64,000 nt of DNA from Actinomyces capricornis (GTDB lineage: Bacteria > Actinomycetota > Actinomycetes > Actinomycetales > Actinomycetaceae). The translations under genes were made by a program, and so were the position numbers. The notes beneath the pieces are model-generated. The model searched no databases. It worked only from the letters and a program-made list of their open reading frames with translations, and was not told the DNA's origin. Positions 26,422 through 36,479 of the stretch are shown here, in pieces (positions within the stretch are counted from its first letter, which is position 1; each line of letters opens with the position of its first letter). The stretch covers positions 496,001 to 560,000 of the forward strand of contig NZ_AP025017.1 of NCBI RefSeq assembly GCF_019974135.1, given 5' to 3'.

Positions 26422-27125
26422 CGGGGCGGCGGCGCCCCGTCGTCCTGAGCCCGCTCCGCACCGGGCACCTCGGGGCCCTGCCCCAGGGCGTCGACCATGG
26501 TGCCCACCCACTGGGCGAGCTTCTCGATGTGCAGGCTCCACGGCGTGCGCCCATCGGTCTCGTGCCAGTTGCGCAGGGCCGCCACGAACATCGAGATGAC
26601 GCCCGTGGCGATGATCCGGGCCTGGCCCCGGCTCCATCGCCCGGTGCCGGCCATGAGGGCGGCGAGCTCATCGGCGCGCTGCTCGACCAGGAGATACCCC
26701 GCCGCCCGGATACTCGGCACCTGGGACCACAGCCGCATGCGCGCCAGGGTCGTGGCCGCATCGGTGACGACGTGCCGCTCCCAGATCTCCTCGACCGAGG
26801 CCCGGATGGCCTCCCAGGAGGGCTGGCCCTGCCCGAAGTGGTGCTCCAGTGCGGCTGTCAGCACGTCGTCGTGCTCGTCGTGCAGGACGAGCCCCTCCTT
26901 GGTGGCGAAGTAGCGGTAGACGGTGGAGGGGGAGACCTCGGCCGCCTCGGCGACCTGCTCGATGCTCACCGCGTCGTAGCCGCGCTCGGCGAACAGGGCC
27001 AGGGCGGTGGCCTGCACATGGCGCATGGTCGCGGCCTTCTTGCGGGCCCGCAGTCCGGGCCTGGGGCCCAGGGCCCCCTCCTGCTGCGCAGCGCTGCGGG
27101 GGCGGTCGCCGCCGGTCTGGGTCAC
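26415..27125 (-). CDS. TetR-family transcriptional regulator
   Basis: 236-residue repressor-type protein. The N-terminal helix-turn-helix spans about residues 35-80 (ALALFAERGYDAVSIEQVAE, then EVSPSTVYRYFATKEGL), and the C-terminal ligand domain contains helices rich in Arg/Leu. A 27-residue leader precedes the HTH. GTG 27125 follows AGGAG with 5-nt spacing. It is divergent from an ABC exporter whose promoter starts only about 25 bases away, so it most likely represses that exporter and itself. Ligand unknown; a toxic small molecule is the usual inducer. Confidence 0.88.
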   Translation of the reverse strand: MTQTGGDRPRSAAQQEGALGPRPGLRARKKAATMRHVQATALALFAERGYDAVSIEQVAEAAEVSPSTVYRYFATKEGLVLHDEHDDVLTAALEHHFGQGQPSWEAIRASVEEIWERHVVTDAATTLARMRLWSQVPSIRAAGYLLVEQRADELAALMAGTGRWSRGQARIIATGVISMFVAALRNWHETDGRTPWSLHIEKLAQWVGTMVDALGQGPEVPGAERAQDDGAPPPRA

Positions 27126-27148
27126 TCGGGCTCCTGGCTGTCATGGGG

Positions 27149-27176
27149 TGGACAAGGTCACCGTAGCATGTACAGT
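27149..27176 (+). promoter_or_regulatory. promoter of the ABC exporter (leaderless)
   Basis: -35 TGGACA and -10 TACAGT separated by 16 nt. The -10 ends 7 nt before the ATG at 27184, so the message should start at or next to the start codon. The TetR operator is expected to overlap it; TGTACA within 27169-27174 is a possible core. Confidence 0.65.
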
Positions 27177-27183
27177 TACTCTC

Positions 27184-28179
27184 ATGAGCAAGTCGCTTTC
27201 AGATTTGGCGATCCGTGCCGAGGGGATGGTGAAGACCTTCGGGAGCACTCGCGCCCTGGACGGCCTGACCCTGCGGGTGCGCACCGGTGAGGTCCACGGC
27301 TTCCTGGGCCCCAACGGCGCGGGCAAGACGACGACGATCCGCGCCCTGCTGGGCCAGCTGCGCCTCGAGGGCGGCAGCGCCGAGGTCCTGGGCATGCCGG
27401 CATGGCAGCGGGCGGTCGATATCCATGAGCGCTTGGCCTACGTGCCCGGGGACACGGCGCTGTGGCCGGGCCTGTCCGGCGGGGAGTGCATCGACCTGCT
27501 CGCCGGCCTGCACGGCCCGGTGAGCCCCTCGCGCCGGGAGGAGCTCATCGAGCGCTTCGAGCTCGACCCCTCCCGCCGCATCCGCACCTACTCCAAGGGC
27601 AACCGCCAGAAGGTGGCGCTCATCGCCGCCCTGGCCACCCCCTGCGAGCTGCTCGTCCTCGATGAGCCGACCTCCGGCCTGGATCCCGTCATGGAGGCGG
27701 TCTTCCAGCAGGTGGTGGCCGAGCGCAGCGCCCAGGGCGCCACCGTCCTGCTCTCCAGCCATATCCTGGCCGAGGTCGAGACCCTGTGCGAGCGGGTGAC
27801 CGTGGTGCGGGCCGGGCGGGCGGTGTCCACCGGCAGCCTGGCGCAGCTGCGCGCCCGGGCGCCGGTGTCCATCGAGGCGCTGACCGCCACGGCCCCGCAG
27901 GGTCTCGATCGCCTGGAGGGGGTCAGTCGCCTCCAGCAGGGACCGGCGCCCCGCGGGGTGGAGACCAGCCTCCTGGTCGCCCGCACCGGGCTCGCCGAGG
28001 CCGTGGCCGCCCTCAGCGCCGCAGGCCCCCTCGACCTGGCCGTGCGCCCCCCGAGCCTGGAGCAGCTGTTCCTGGAGTACTACCGGGACGACGGCGCGGC
28101 CGGGCCCCCGCCGTCGGGGGCCGACGACGCCCCCGAGCCGGTGCTCGCACGGGTCGAAGGCGGGGGTGAGCCCCGGTGA
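27184..28179 (+). CDS. ABC exporter ATP-binding protein
   Basis: 331-residue ATPase of the drug/antibiotic-export type. Walker A GPNGAGKTTT, signature YSKGNRQKVALIAAL (a KGN variant of the usual SGGQ), Walker B LLVLDEPTSGLDP and H-loop SSHIL are visible. A C-terminal domain of about 100 residues (SIEALTATAPQGLDRLEG onward) ends in an acidic, Pro-rich tail. Start ATG 27184 fits the promoter; ATG 27226 with GAGGGG upstream is an alternative. It overlaps the permease start by 4 nt (GTGA) and is divergent from tetR. Confidence 0.9.
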   Translation: MSKSLSDLAIRAEGMVKTFGSTRALDGLTLRVRTGEVHGFLGPNGAGKTTTIRALLGQLRLEGGSAEVLGMPAWQRAVDIHERLAYVPGDTALWPGLSGGECIDLLAGLHGPVSPSRREELIERFELDPSRRIRTYSKGNRQKVALIAALATPCELLVLDEPTSGLDPVMEAVFQQVVAERSAQGATVLLSSHILAEVETLCERVTVVRAGRAVSTGSLAQLRARAPVSIEALTATAPQGLDRLEGVSRLQQGPAPRGVETSLLVARTGLAEAVAALSAAGPLDLAVRPPSLEQLFLEYYRDDGAAGPPPSGADDAPEPVLARVEGGGEPR

Positions 28180-29786
28180 GCGCGCGCGGCGGCCACCGCG
28201 CCCAGGCGCGCCTGCTGTCCGGGCTGGGGCGGAGCACGAGGATCGGGCTGCGCACCTCCGGGCCCGCCCTCATGAGCGCGGCGGCACTGGGCACGGCGCT
28301 GGTGCTCGGCAACGCCGTCAGCGCCCAGGGCCTCTACCCCACGGCGGCCGAGCGCGAGCACTACGCCCAGCTCATGGGGCCCTCCGCGGTCATCATCGCC
28401 TTCAACGGCCGCGGCTACGGCCTGACCTCCCTGGGCGGGATCACGGCCTACGAGGTCGGGTTCATGGGGCAGCTCCTCTTCCCCATGGCGGGCCTGATCC
28501 TGGCGGTCCATCTGACCCGCGGTGAGGAGGAGGCCGGGCGCACCGAGCTGCTCACCGCCGCCCCCGTGGGCCGGCTCGCCGCACTGGGGGCCGCCCTCCT
28601 CCTGCTCACGGCGACGGCGGCCCTCATGGCGGGCGGGATCCTCGTGGGCCTGACCGTCCTGGGGCTGCCCGCCTCCGGCTCCGCGTGGTACGCGGCCAGC
28701 ACCGGGGCCTGCCTCCTGCTCTTCGGCGCCCTGGGGTGCCTCCTGGGCCAGGTGTGCGCGCTGAGCCGGACGGCGCTGCGCCTCGGCGTCGGCGTGATCA
28801 CTGCCGCCTTCCTGGCCCGCGCACTGGCCGACGGCTTCGGCTCTCGCGCCGCTGTCCTGGGACCGCTGGGATGGCTGCCCGAGGTCCGCGCCTTCGAGGA
28901 GCCACGGGCCTGGCCGCTCCTGGCCCATCTCATCGCCGTCGGGCTCCTGCTCCTCATCACGGCGGCGGTGGCTGCGCGCCGCGACCTGGGCGCCGGGGTG
29001 CTGGCACCCCGCCCGGGGCCGAGGGCGGCCCACCCCCGCCTGGCGACATGCGCGGGCTATGCCTGGCGCATGCTCCGTCCGGGGATGCTGGGGGCCATGG
29101 CGCTGACAGTGACCTGGTCCCTGCTCCTGGGCCTGCTGGGCCGGGAGATGGAGGAGATCGCCGAGGCCACCCCGAGCCTGCTGCTGGCCCTGGGGGCGAG
29201 CCGGGGCACCGACGTGCTGGTCATGCTGGCCACGATCGTGGCCGGTGCGGCCTCGGCCGCTGTCGGCGTGCAGGCCGGCACGCGCCTGGCCGCGGAGGAG
29301 GCGACGGGCCGCCTGGCCGCCGTGCTCTGCACTCGGGTGCCGCGCCGGCGCCTGTGGCTCACATGGTGGGCGCTGGCCCTGCTCGGCTCCCTGGTCGTGC
29401 TCGCCGCCTCCTGCCTGTCCCTGGGGCTCAGCGCCTGGCTGATGACCGGGCAGGTGGAGGACCTGTCCACGGCCTGGGGCGTGGTGGCCGCCTACGCGGC
29501 ACCGGTCGCCGTGGTGGTGGCCCTGTGCTCGGCCCTGGGGGCGCTGGGGCCCCGGTGGCCGGCGCTGGGGTGGGCCGCCATCGGGTGGATCCTCACCGTG
29601 GGATTCCTCGGACAGGCCCTGCAGCTGCCGCAGTGGGCCCAGGACCTCTCGCCCCTCCACCTCGTGGGCACCCAGCCGCTCCAGGACCTCAGCGGGCCGG
29701 CCGTGACGGGGCTGAGCACCGCCGCAGTGGTGCTGCTGGCCGCCTCCACGGCCATGTTCCGCCACCGCGACCTCGCCGCAGGATGA
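28176..29786 (+). CDS. ABC exporter permease
   Basis: 536-residue polytopic protein with about twelve hydrophobic segments arranged as two similar halves (first half to about residue 270, second beginning near AYAWRMLRPGMLGAMAL). It resembles the actinobacterial exporters of polyketide-type antibiotics that pair with an ATPase and a TetR regulator. GTG 28176 overlaps the ATPase stop, so the two are made together. Substrate unknown. Confidence 0.85.
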   Translation: MSARGGHRAQARLLSGLGRSTRIGLRTSGPALMSAAALGTALVLGNAVSAQGLYPTAAEREHYAQLMGPSAVIIAFNGRGYGLTSLGGITAYEVGFMGQLLFPMAGLILAVHLTRGEEEAGRTELLTAAPVGRLAALGAALLLLTATAALMAGGILVGLTVLGLPASGSAWYAASTGACLLLFGALGCLLGQVCALSRTALRLGVGVITAAFLARALADGFGSRAAVLGPLGWLPEVRAFEEPRAWPLLAHLIAVGLLLLITAAVAARRDLGAGVLAPRPGPRAAHPRLATCAGYAWRMLRPGMLGAMALTVTWSLLLGLLGREMEEIAEATPSLLLALGASRGTDVLVMLATIVAGAASAAVGVQAGTRLAAEEATGRLAAVLCTRVPRRRLWLTWWALALLGSLVVLAASCLSLGLSAWLMTGQVEDLSTAWGVVAAYAAPVAVVVALCSALGALGPRWPALGWAAIGWILTVGFLGQALQLPQWAQDLSPLHLVGTQPLQDLSGPAVTGLSTAAVVLLAASTAMFRHRDLAAG

Positions 29787-29812
29787 GCGGGCAGCACCAT
29801 CGCCCCGGCGCG

Positions 29813-29857
29813 CACGACGGCGGCCGGCCACCTGCGTGGTGGTCGGCCGCCGTCGTG
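29813..29857. terminator. 20-bp hairpin between convergent exporter and bL37 genes
   Basis: Arms CACGACGGCGGCCG and CGGCCGCCGTCGTG pair perfectly and continue inward through GCCACC/GGTGGT. It lies 26 nt after the permease stop and 28 nt past the bL37 stop, so it can serve both strands. Confidence 0.8.
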
Positions 29858-29885
29858 GTGCGTCAGGGCGCCTGCCCGGCCCGGC

Positions 29886-29960
29886 TCAGGCGTTGGGACG
29901 CTTGCCGTGGTTGGCGCCGGACTTGGCCCGTGCACGACGCTTGCGACCGCGCTTGCTCAT
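29886..29960 (-). CDS. 50S ribosomal protein bL37, 24 aa
   Basis: A 24-residue, very basic protein starting MSKRGRKR and ending ANHGKRPNA. It matches the actinobacteria-specific small large-subunit protein described in mycobacterial ribosome structures as bL37; the NHGKRPNA tail is the characteristic part. The ATG at 29960 follows GAGGAGG with 5-nt spacing. A 6-bp hairpin (TGCCCC/GGGGCA, 29983-29999) lies in its leader. Its small size means automatic annotation can easily miss it. It sits on the same strand downstream of rsrA, after a gap of about 140 bases. Confidence 0.85.
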   Translation of the reverse strand: MSKRGRKRRARAKSGANHGKRPNA

Positions 29961-29982
29961 CACTGCCTCCTCGTGTCAGATC

Positions 29983-29999
29983 TGCCCCACGAGGGGGCA
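29983..29999 (-). promoter_or_regulatory. leader hairpin of bL37
   Basis: On the minus strand TGCCCC-CTCGT-GGGGCA forms a perfect 6-bp stem with 5-base loop about 23 nt before the bL37 start. It could protect or regulate the short message; no function is known. Confidence 0.35.
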
Positions 30000-30101
30000 T
30001 GGAACGCCTGATTCTTGCACACCGGCTCCTCAGGCTGCCAGTGGCGCCTCCCCCGCGCCCCGGTGAGGGTACCCACATCGAGGTCGGGTCGCACCCCGCC
30101 G

Positions 30102-30509
30102 TCAGCCCCGCTCGATACGCCAGGACTGGGAGGTGGTGCGGGTCGTGCGGGTGACGCCGTCGACCGTCGTCACGCTCACCGAGGAGGACATGCGCATGAG
30201 GGAGAGCCGGCCCAGCACGCGGGCGCGCAGCTCGGGCGGGGCCTGCTCGGCGCAGCGCGAGCGCAGGAGCTCACGCAGGTGGGTCTCGGCGTCGGCCAGA
30301 CGCGAGCAGTGGTCGCAGGCGGCCACATGCTGGGCCAGGCGCTCGGTGAGATCGGCGGAGCACTCATGGTCCAAGAAGGCCTCCAGGTGGGCCAGGGCCT
30401 CACTGCACGAGCAGTCCGATTCCCCGGCCGCCCCGGCGCCCCGGGAGCCGGGAGCCTCCTGCGCCCCCGGTGCGCCGCCTGGCGCGGCGGCACCCTCGAA
30501 ACGGCTCAT
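30102..30509 (-). CDS. rsrA: zinc-binding anti-sigma factor of SigR
   Basis: 135-residue thiol-disulfide-sensing anti-sigma factor. The ZAS motif HVAACDHC (H-x3-C-x2-C) near residues 64-71, with an upstream Cys pair (DCSCSEAL), coordinates zinc in the reduced form; oxidation of these thiols releases SigR. The N-terminal 28 residues are low-complexity and the tail carries basic residues (QSWRIERG). The ATG at 30509 overlaps the sigR stop by one base (TGATG) behind GGAGGAG, so the ratio to SigR is set by coupling. Confidence 0.92.
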   Translation of the reverse strand: MSRFEGAAAPGGAPGAQEAPGSRGAGAAGESDCSCSEALAHLEAFLDHECSADLTERLAQHVAACDHCSRLADAETHLRELLRSRCAEQAPPELRARVLGRLSLMRMSSSVSVTTVDGVTRTTRTTSQSWRIERG

Positions 30510-31213
30510 CACTGCTCCTCCCCCCTGACGTAGCCCAGCGAGCGGGCATGGTCGGCCAGGAGCTCGCGCAACTGGCGGCGGCCGCGATGCAGGCGCGACA
30601 TGACGGTCCCGATGGGGGTGTCCATGATCTCGGCGATCTCCTTGTAGGCGAAGCCCTCGACGTCAGCGAGGTAGACCGCCAGGCGGCGGTCCTCGCTCAA
30701 CTCCCCGAAGGCCGCCTTGATCTCCTCATCGGGCAGCAGGTCCAGGGCCAGGCTCTCGGCGCTGGGCAGGCCCACGGAGTCGTGGGAGGCGGCGCGGTGC
30801 AGCTGCCAGTCCTCGACGGTATCGGCGTCGGACTGCAGGGGCTCGCGCTGCTTCTTGCGGTAGGAGTTGATGAAGGTGTTGGTCAGGATCCGGTAGAGCC
30901 AGGCCTTGAGGTTGGTGCCGGGACGGTACTGGTGGAAGGAGCCGAAGGCCTTGGCGTAGGTGTCCTGGACCAGGTCCTCGGCGTCGGCCTGGTTGCGGGT
31001 CATGCGCAGGGCGGCGCCGTAGAGCTGGTCGAGGTAGGGCAGGGCCTCGGCCTCGAAGCGCGCAGCACGGGCGGCCTCGTCCTCGTCGGCCGGCGCCCGG
31101 TCGGGCGAGTCGGCCTCGACGGGGCAGGCGGCCCGGTCGCAGTCGTCCTGCGACTCGTGCGGCTCGGCGTCGGCCGGCGAGGCGTCGGTGCGGTGGTCGT
31201 CGGTGTCCGTCAT
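30509..31213 (-). CDS. sigR: thiol-oxidative-stress ECF sigma factor SigR/SigH
   Basis: 234-residue ECF sigma factor of the SigR/SigH group that controls mycothiol and thioredoxin genes. An acidic N-terminal extension of about 60 residues precedes region 2 ([35 protein letters not shown]) and region 4 ([29 protein letters not shown]). The ATG at 31213 is favoured by homologous starts and by a TAGGCT hexamer 8 nt upstream; ATG 31246 is an alternative. A GGGAAT-N19-GTT promoter upstream implies positive autoregulation, typical for this family. rsrA is coupled downstream. Confidence 0.93.
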   Translation of the reverse strand: MTDTDDHRTDASPADAEPHESQDDCDRAACPVEADSPDRAPADEDEAARAARFEAEALPYLDQLYGAALRMTRNQADAEDLVQDTYAKAFGSFHQYRPGTNLKAWLYRILTNTFINSYRKKQREPLQSDADTVEDWQLHRAASHDSVGLPSAESLALDLLPDEEIKAAFGELSEDRRLAVYLADVEGFAYKEIAEIMDTPIGTVMSRLHRGRRQLRELLADHARSLGYVRGEEQ

Positions 31214-31221
31214 CAGCCACG

Positions 31222-31227
31222 AGCCTA
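31222..31227 (-). promoter_or_regulatory. possible housekeeping -10 of sigR
   Basis: TAGGCT on the minus strand ends 8 nt before the ATG at 31213. It would give a basal, nearly leaderless message beside the SigR-dependent promoter further upstream. Confidence 0.35.
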
Positions 31228-31357
31228 GCCCGGTCGGGGCCATGCCCCCGTCATCGACAGCGCCGGCGGTGCTGGCTGCCACGGCGCCGGCACGGCCAGA
31301 GGGCGCTTGCGATCCCTGCGGCGCAGGGCGGGTCAGGCAGAGTGTCACGACCTGAGC

Positions 31358-31385
31358 AACGGGCCCACCACCCCGTTTCATTCCC
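31358..31385 (-). promoter_or_regulatory. SigR-type autoregulatory promoter
   Basis: Read on the minus strand, GGGAAT and GTT are separated by 19 nt, matching the GGAAT-N18/19-GTT pattern of SigR/SigH promoters. It lies about 145 nt upstream of sigR in the right orientation. Confidence 0.65.
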
Positions 31386-31493
31386 GGCCCCACCACCGGT
31401 CGGCCGCAGGAGAGCACCGGCAGGCCTGGCGCAGGGGCACTCTGAGGGCGGAAAACATGGCCTGAGAGGTGCGGGTGCGTCAGGATGGTCACT

Positions 31494-31997
31494 ATGGATC
31501 TTCTACGCGCACTGACCCGACCGATGCTCGCCGCCCCCTTCATCGTCGATGGGGCCGACGCCGTGGTGCGCCCCCGCAGGCACGCCGAGAAGCTGGAGAG
31601 GGTGATGCCCGCCCTGGAGCGCACGGGCCTGCCGCCGATGCTCAGGGCCGACGCCCGCATGCTGGCACGCCTGTCCGGCGCCGCGAGCGTGGTGGCGGGC
31701 CTGGGACTGGCCACGGGCCGGGCGCCGCGCACCAGCGCCGCCGTCCTGGCGGCCATCAACCTCCCGGTCACCATTGTGGGCAACCCCGGCTGGACCCTGT
31801 CGGGCAGCGCGCGGCGCGAGGCCTTCTCCGGTCTGCTGCGCGGGGCGGCGCTGGGCGCCGGACTCCTCATGGCCAGCGTGGACCGCCAGGGCCGCCCCTC
31901 CCTGGCCTGGCAGCTGCGCAACTCCCGCCAGCAGCGCGAGGCCATCGAGACCGCCCACCTGGCGGTGCGCCGGCACTACGGGGTGGAGGCGGCCTGA
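31494..31997 (+). CDS. DoxX-family membrane protein
   Basis: 167-residue integral membrane protein of the DoxX family with about four hydrophobic helices. It starts [20 protein letters not shown], the usual opening of the actinobacterial group, and contains [14 protein letters not shown]. DoxX proteins form membrane oxidoreductase complexes linked to thiol homeostasis in mycobacteria, which fits its position divergent from sigR-rsrA, but this is inference. ATG 31494 has AGGATGG 5 nt upstream; ATG 31485 would add three residues. Confidence 0.8.
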   Translation: MDLLRALTRPMLAAPFIVDGADAVVRPRRHAEKLERVMPALERTGLPPMLRADARMLARLSGAASVVAGLGLATGRAPRTSAAVLAAINLPVTIVGNPGWTLSGSARREAFSGLLRGAALGAGLLMASVDRQGRPSLAWQLRNSRQQREAIETAHLAVRRHYGVEAA

Positions 31998-32070
31998 ACC
32001 TGTCCCCCCAGCGGGGCGAGGCGCTACCCTCAGGCGTGCAACGCCGCCGTCTATGCCCAAGGGAGCAGCC

Positions 32071-34299
<2,229 letters not shown>

Positions 34300-34314
34300 G
34301 GCCCTCCCGCCCCG

Positions 34315-34355
34315 ACGACGATGGCCGGCCCCGCCCCGGGGCCGGCCATCGTCGT
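34315..34355. terminator. 18-bp perfect hairpin after icd
   Basis: ACGACGATGGCCGGCCCC, a 5-base loop and the exact complement. It begins 15 nt after the icd stop. No U-tract. Confidence 0.85.
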
Positions 34356-34430
34356 GCCCGAGCCGCGCCTCCCCTCCCCGGCCGCGCCGATCGCGCCCAG
34401 CAACGACCCTCACCCCGGAAAACTATGATC

Positions 34431-34466
34431 GATCCTGACACATATCTGCTTGGATATCTCAGGATC
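34431..34466. promoter_or_regulatory. nested palindromic operator of the kinase/aldolase operon
   Basis: Outer arms GATCCTGA/TCAGGATC (8 bp) enclose inner arms ATATC/GATAT (5 bp) around a 6-base centre. It overlaps the -35 region of the promoter at 34450-34478, so a bound protein would block RNA polymerase. The AT-rich site stands out from the GC-rich surroundings. No regulator gene is adjacent. Confidence 0.65.
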
Positions 34467-34478
34467 ATTCACTATCAT
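34450..34478 (+). promoter_or_regulatory. promoter of the kinase/aldolase operon
   Basis: TTGGAT and TATCAT with 17-nt spacing; the -10 matches TATAAT at 5 of 6 positions. It predicts a transcription start near 34485 and a leader of about 150 nt before the kinase gene. Confidence 0.6.
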
Positions 34479-34567
34479 GGGGCGCGCTGCCGCGCCTGCG
34501 CCAGAGCCCCGCACGGGCCGCCGAGCGCGCGGCCGCAGATCACCGCCAGCCTCAACCCGTGGGAGCA

Positions 34568-34642
34568 ATGATGACCGCAGTGGGATGGAGCGCGGCCGCG
34601 CCGGGGGCCGCCGCCCCGAGCCGGGCGGAGCGCCATGACTAG
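34568..34642 (+). CDS. possible 24-aa leader peptide overlapping the kinase start
   Basis: A short ORF starting MMTAVGWSAAAPG and ending SRAERHD. GGGAG lies close before its ATG pair, and its TAG overlaps the first codons of the kinase gene by 8 nt, so translation of the leader could open or couple the kinase start. It could also be chance in a GC-rich leader; the arrangement of ribosome-binding site and overlapping stop is what makes it worth listing. Confidence 0.35.
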   Translation: MMTAVGWSAAAPGAAAPSRAERHD

Positions 34643-35624
34643 GCGCCCCCGCATCACGATCCTCACCCCCAACCCCGCTATCGACGTCACCTACGAGGTG
34701 CCCGAGCCGGCCCTGGGGTGCACCAACCGCGTCACCGCCGTCTCCCGCCGGGCGGGAGGCAAGGGGCTCAATGTCGCTGCGGTGCTCTCCCGCCTCGGCC
34801 TGGCCTGCCGGGTCACCGGCCCCCTGGGCGGGCCCGCCGGGCAGGAGCTGCGCGAGCTCCTGCGTCACTGGGACCACCAGGACGGCGCCGCGATCGTGCC
34901 CGCCTGGGTGGACCTGCCCCGCCTGACCACTCGCACCACCGTGACCGTCATCGCGCAGGACGGCACCGCCACCGGCCTCTACGAGCCCGGCCCCGCCCTG
35001 GACCGCGACGACTGGCAGGCACTGACCCGCGCCGCCCTCAAGGACCTGGGCCCCGGGGATGTGCTGGCCGTGTGCGGCTCCTGCCCGCCGGGCACCAGCG
35101 CCGAGCAGCTGACCGACCTGCTGGCGGGAGCCCGCCAGCGCGGCGCGCGCACCATCGTCGACACCTCCGGCCCCCTGCTGGCCGCGGCGGCCGCCGTCTG
35201 CGACGTCGTCACCCCCAACCGGGAGGAGCTGCTCCAGGCCACCGGCGCCCAGAGCCTGCACGAGGGCGCCCAGGCGCTCCTGGACTCGGGCACCGGCGCG
35301 GTGGTGGCCTCCGATGGGCCCCGGGGCATGATCCTGTTCACCTCCGGCGGCCAGGACCCCCACCCCTGGTACGCCCCCGCACCCAGGGTCGAGGTGGTCA
35401 ACCCCACCGGCGCCGGGGACTCGGCCGTGGCCGCGCTGGCCGCCGAGCTCCTCAACCACCCGCCCGCCCCGGGCTCCCCCGTGCTGCAGCCCCGCGCCCT
35501 GGCCGCCGCCGTCGCCCTGTCCGCCTCGGCCGTGACCACCCCGGTGGCCGGCGCGGTGGACCTCAGCCTGTCCAACCAGCTCCTCTCCCAGATCAAGGTG
35601 GTTCCAGCCCATGGCACTGACTGA
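34635..35624 (+). CDS. PfkB-family sugar-phosphate kinase (1-phosphofructokinase/tagatose-6-phosphate kinase type)
   Basis: 329-residue kinase of the PfkB/ribokinase family, LacC/FruK branch. It opens ITILTPNPAIDVTYEV, has signature 1 at GGKGLNVAAVLSRLG (residues 42-56) and the catalytic signature 2 NPTGAGDSAVAAL near residue 258, where Asp is the base. It phosphorylates a hexose phosphate to a bisphosphate, which the aldolase encoded by the next, overlapping gene (14 nt) would cleave. GGAG with 4-nt spacing precedes ATG 34635. Fructose 1-phosphate and tagatose 6-phosphate cannot be told apart from sequence alone. Confidence 0.85.
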   Translation: MTRRPRITILTPNPAIDVTYEVPEPALGCTNRVTAVSRRAGGKGLNVAAVLSRLGLACRVTGPLGGPAGQELRELLRHWDHQDGAAIVPAWVDLPRLTTRTTVTVIAQDGTATGLYEPGPALDRDDWQALTRAALKDLGPGDVLAVCGSCPPGTSAEQLTDLLAGARQRGARTIVDTSGPLLAAAAAVCDVVTPNREELLQATGAQSLHEGAQALLDSGTGAVVASDGPRGMILFTSGGQDPHPWYAPAPRVEVVNPTGAGDSAVAALAAELLNHPPAPGSPVLQPRALAAAVALSASAVTTPVAGAVDLSLSNQLLSQIKVVPAHGTD

Positions 35625-36450
35625 CCTCTCCTCCCTGGCCCAGGCCCGCCGGCGCAGCGGCGTGGGACTGGGGGCCTTCAACGTCATCCTCCTGGAGCAC
35701 GCCGAGGCCCTCACCGCCGCCGCCGAGCGCGCCGGCCAGCCCATCGTCCTGCAGATCTCGCAGAACGCGGTGTCCTACCACGGGTCCCTGGCCCCCATCG
35801 CAGCGGGGACCCTGGCGGCGGCCGGCGCCGCCGGCGTCCCGGTGGTGGTGCACCTGGATCACGCCACCGACGTCGACCTCATCAAGGAGGCCGTGGAGCT
35901 GGGCTTCACCTCCGTCATGTACGACGGCTCCCAGCTCGACGATGAGGCCAACCGGCGCACCACCGCGCAGGTGGTCGAGCACTGCCATGCCGCCGGCGTC
36001 CCGGTGGAGGCCGAGCTGGGCGAGGTCGGCGGCAAGGACGGCGTCCATGCGCCGGGGGTGCGCACCGACCCCGACCAGGCGGCCCAGTTCGTGGCCGACA
36101 CCGGCGTGGACCTGCTGGCTGTGGCCGTGGGCTCCTCCCATGCCATGACCGAGCGCAGCGCCGAGCTGGACAACGACCTCATCACCGCCCTGGCACGGGC
36201 CGTGCCGGTGCCCCTGGTCCTCCACGGCTCCTCGGGGGTCAGCGATGAGGGGCTGCGCGCCGCCATCAGTGCCGGCATGACGAAGATCAATGTCTCCACC
36301 CACCTCAATGTCCAGTTCACCGCGCGGGTCCGCCAGATCCTGGAGGACAGCCCCGCGCTGGTCGACCCCCGCAAGTACGTGGGCCCGGGCATGAAGGATG
36401 TGGGCACGGAGGTCGAGAGCCTCCTGCGCTGGTACGCCATGGAGGACTGA
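35611..36450 (+). CDS. class II ketose-bisphosphate aldolase
   Basis: 279-residue zinc-dependent aldolase of the FbaA/GatY/KbaY family. Visible are the zinc/catalytic segment VVVHLDHATDVDLI (residues 83-96), EAELGEVGGKDG near 133, the zinc-binding LVLHGSSGVSDE near 205, and the phosphate-binding KINVSTHLNV near 227. It cleaves a ketose 1,6-bisphosphate to two triose phosphates. Its start lies inside the end of the kinase gene, so the two act as one unit; the pair suggests a dedicated hexose-phosphate breakdown route rather than the central glycolytic aldolase. Confidence 0.88.
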   Translation: MALTDLSSLAQARRRSGVGLGAFNVILLEHAEALTAAAERAGQPIVLQISQNAVSYHGSLAPIAAGTLAAAGAAGVPVVVHLDHATDVDLIKEAVELGFTSVMYDGSQLDDEANRRTTAQVVEHCHAAGVPVEAELGEVGGKDGVHAPGVRTDPDQAAQFVADTGVDLLAVAVGSSHAMTERSAELDNDLITALARAVPVPLVLHGSSGVSDEGLRAAISAGMTKINVSTHLNVQFTARVRQILEDSPALVDPRKYVGPGMKDVGTEVESLLRWYAMED

Positions 36451-36467
36451 GGCCGCAGAGCCCCCGC

Positions 36468-36473
36468 TAGGCT
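36468..36473 (+). promoter_or_regulatory. -10 element of aroA (leaderless type)
   Basis: TAGGCT exactly 6 nt before the aroA ATG. No Shine-Dalgarno precedes that ATG, which supports a leaderless message. Confidence 0.5.
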
Positions 36474-36479
36474 CGGCCC

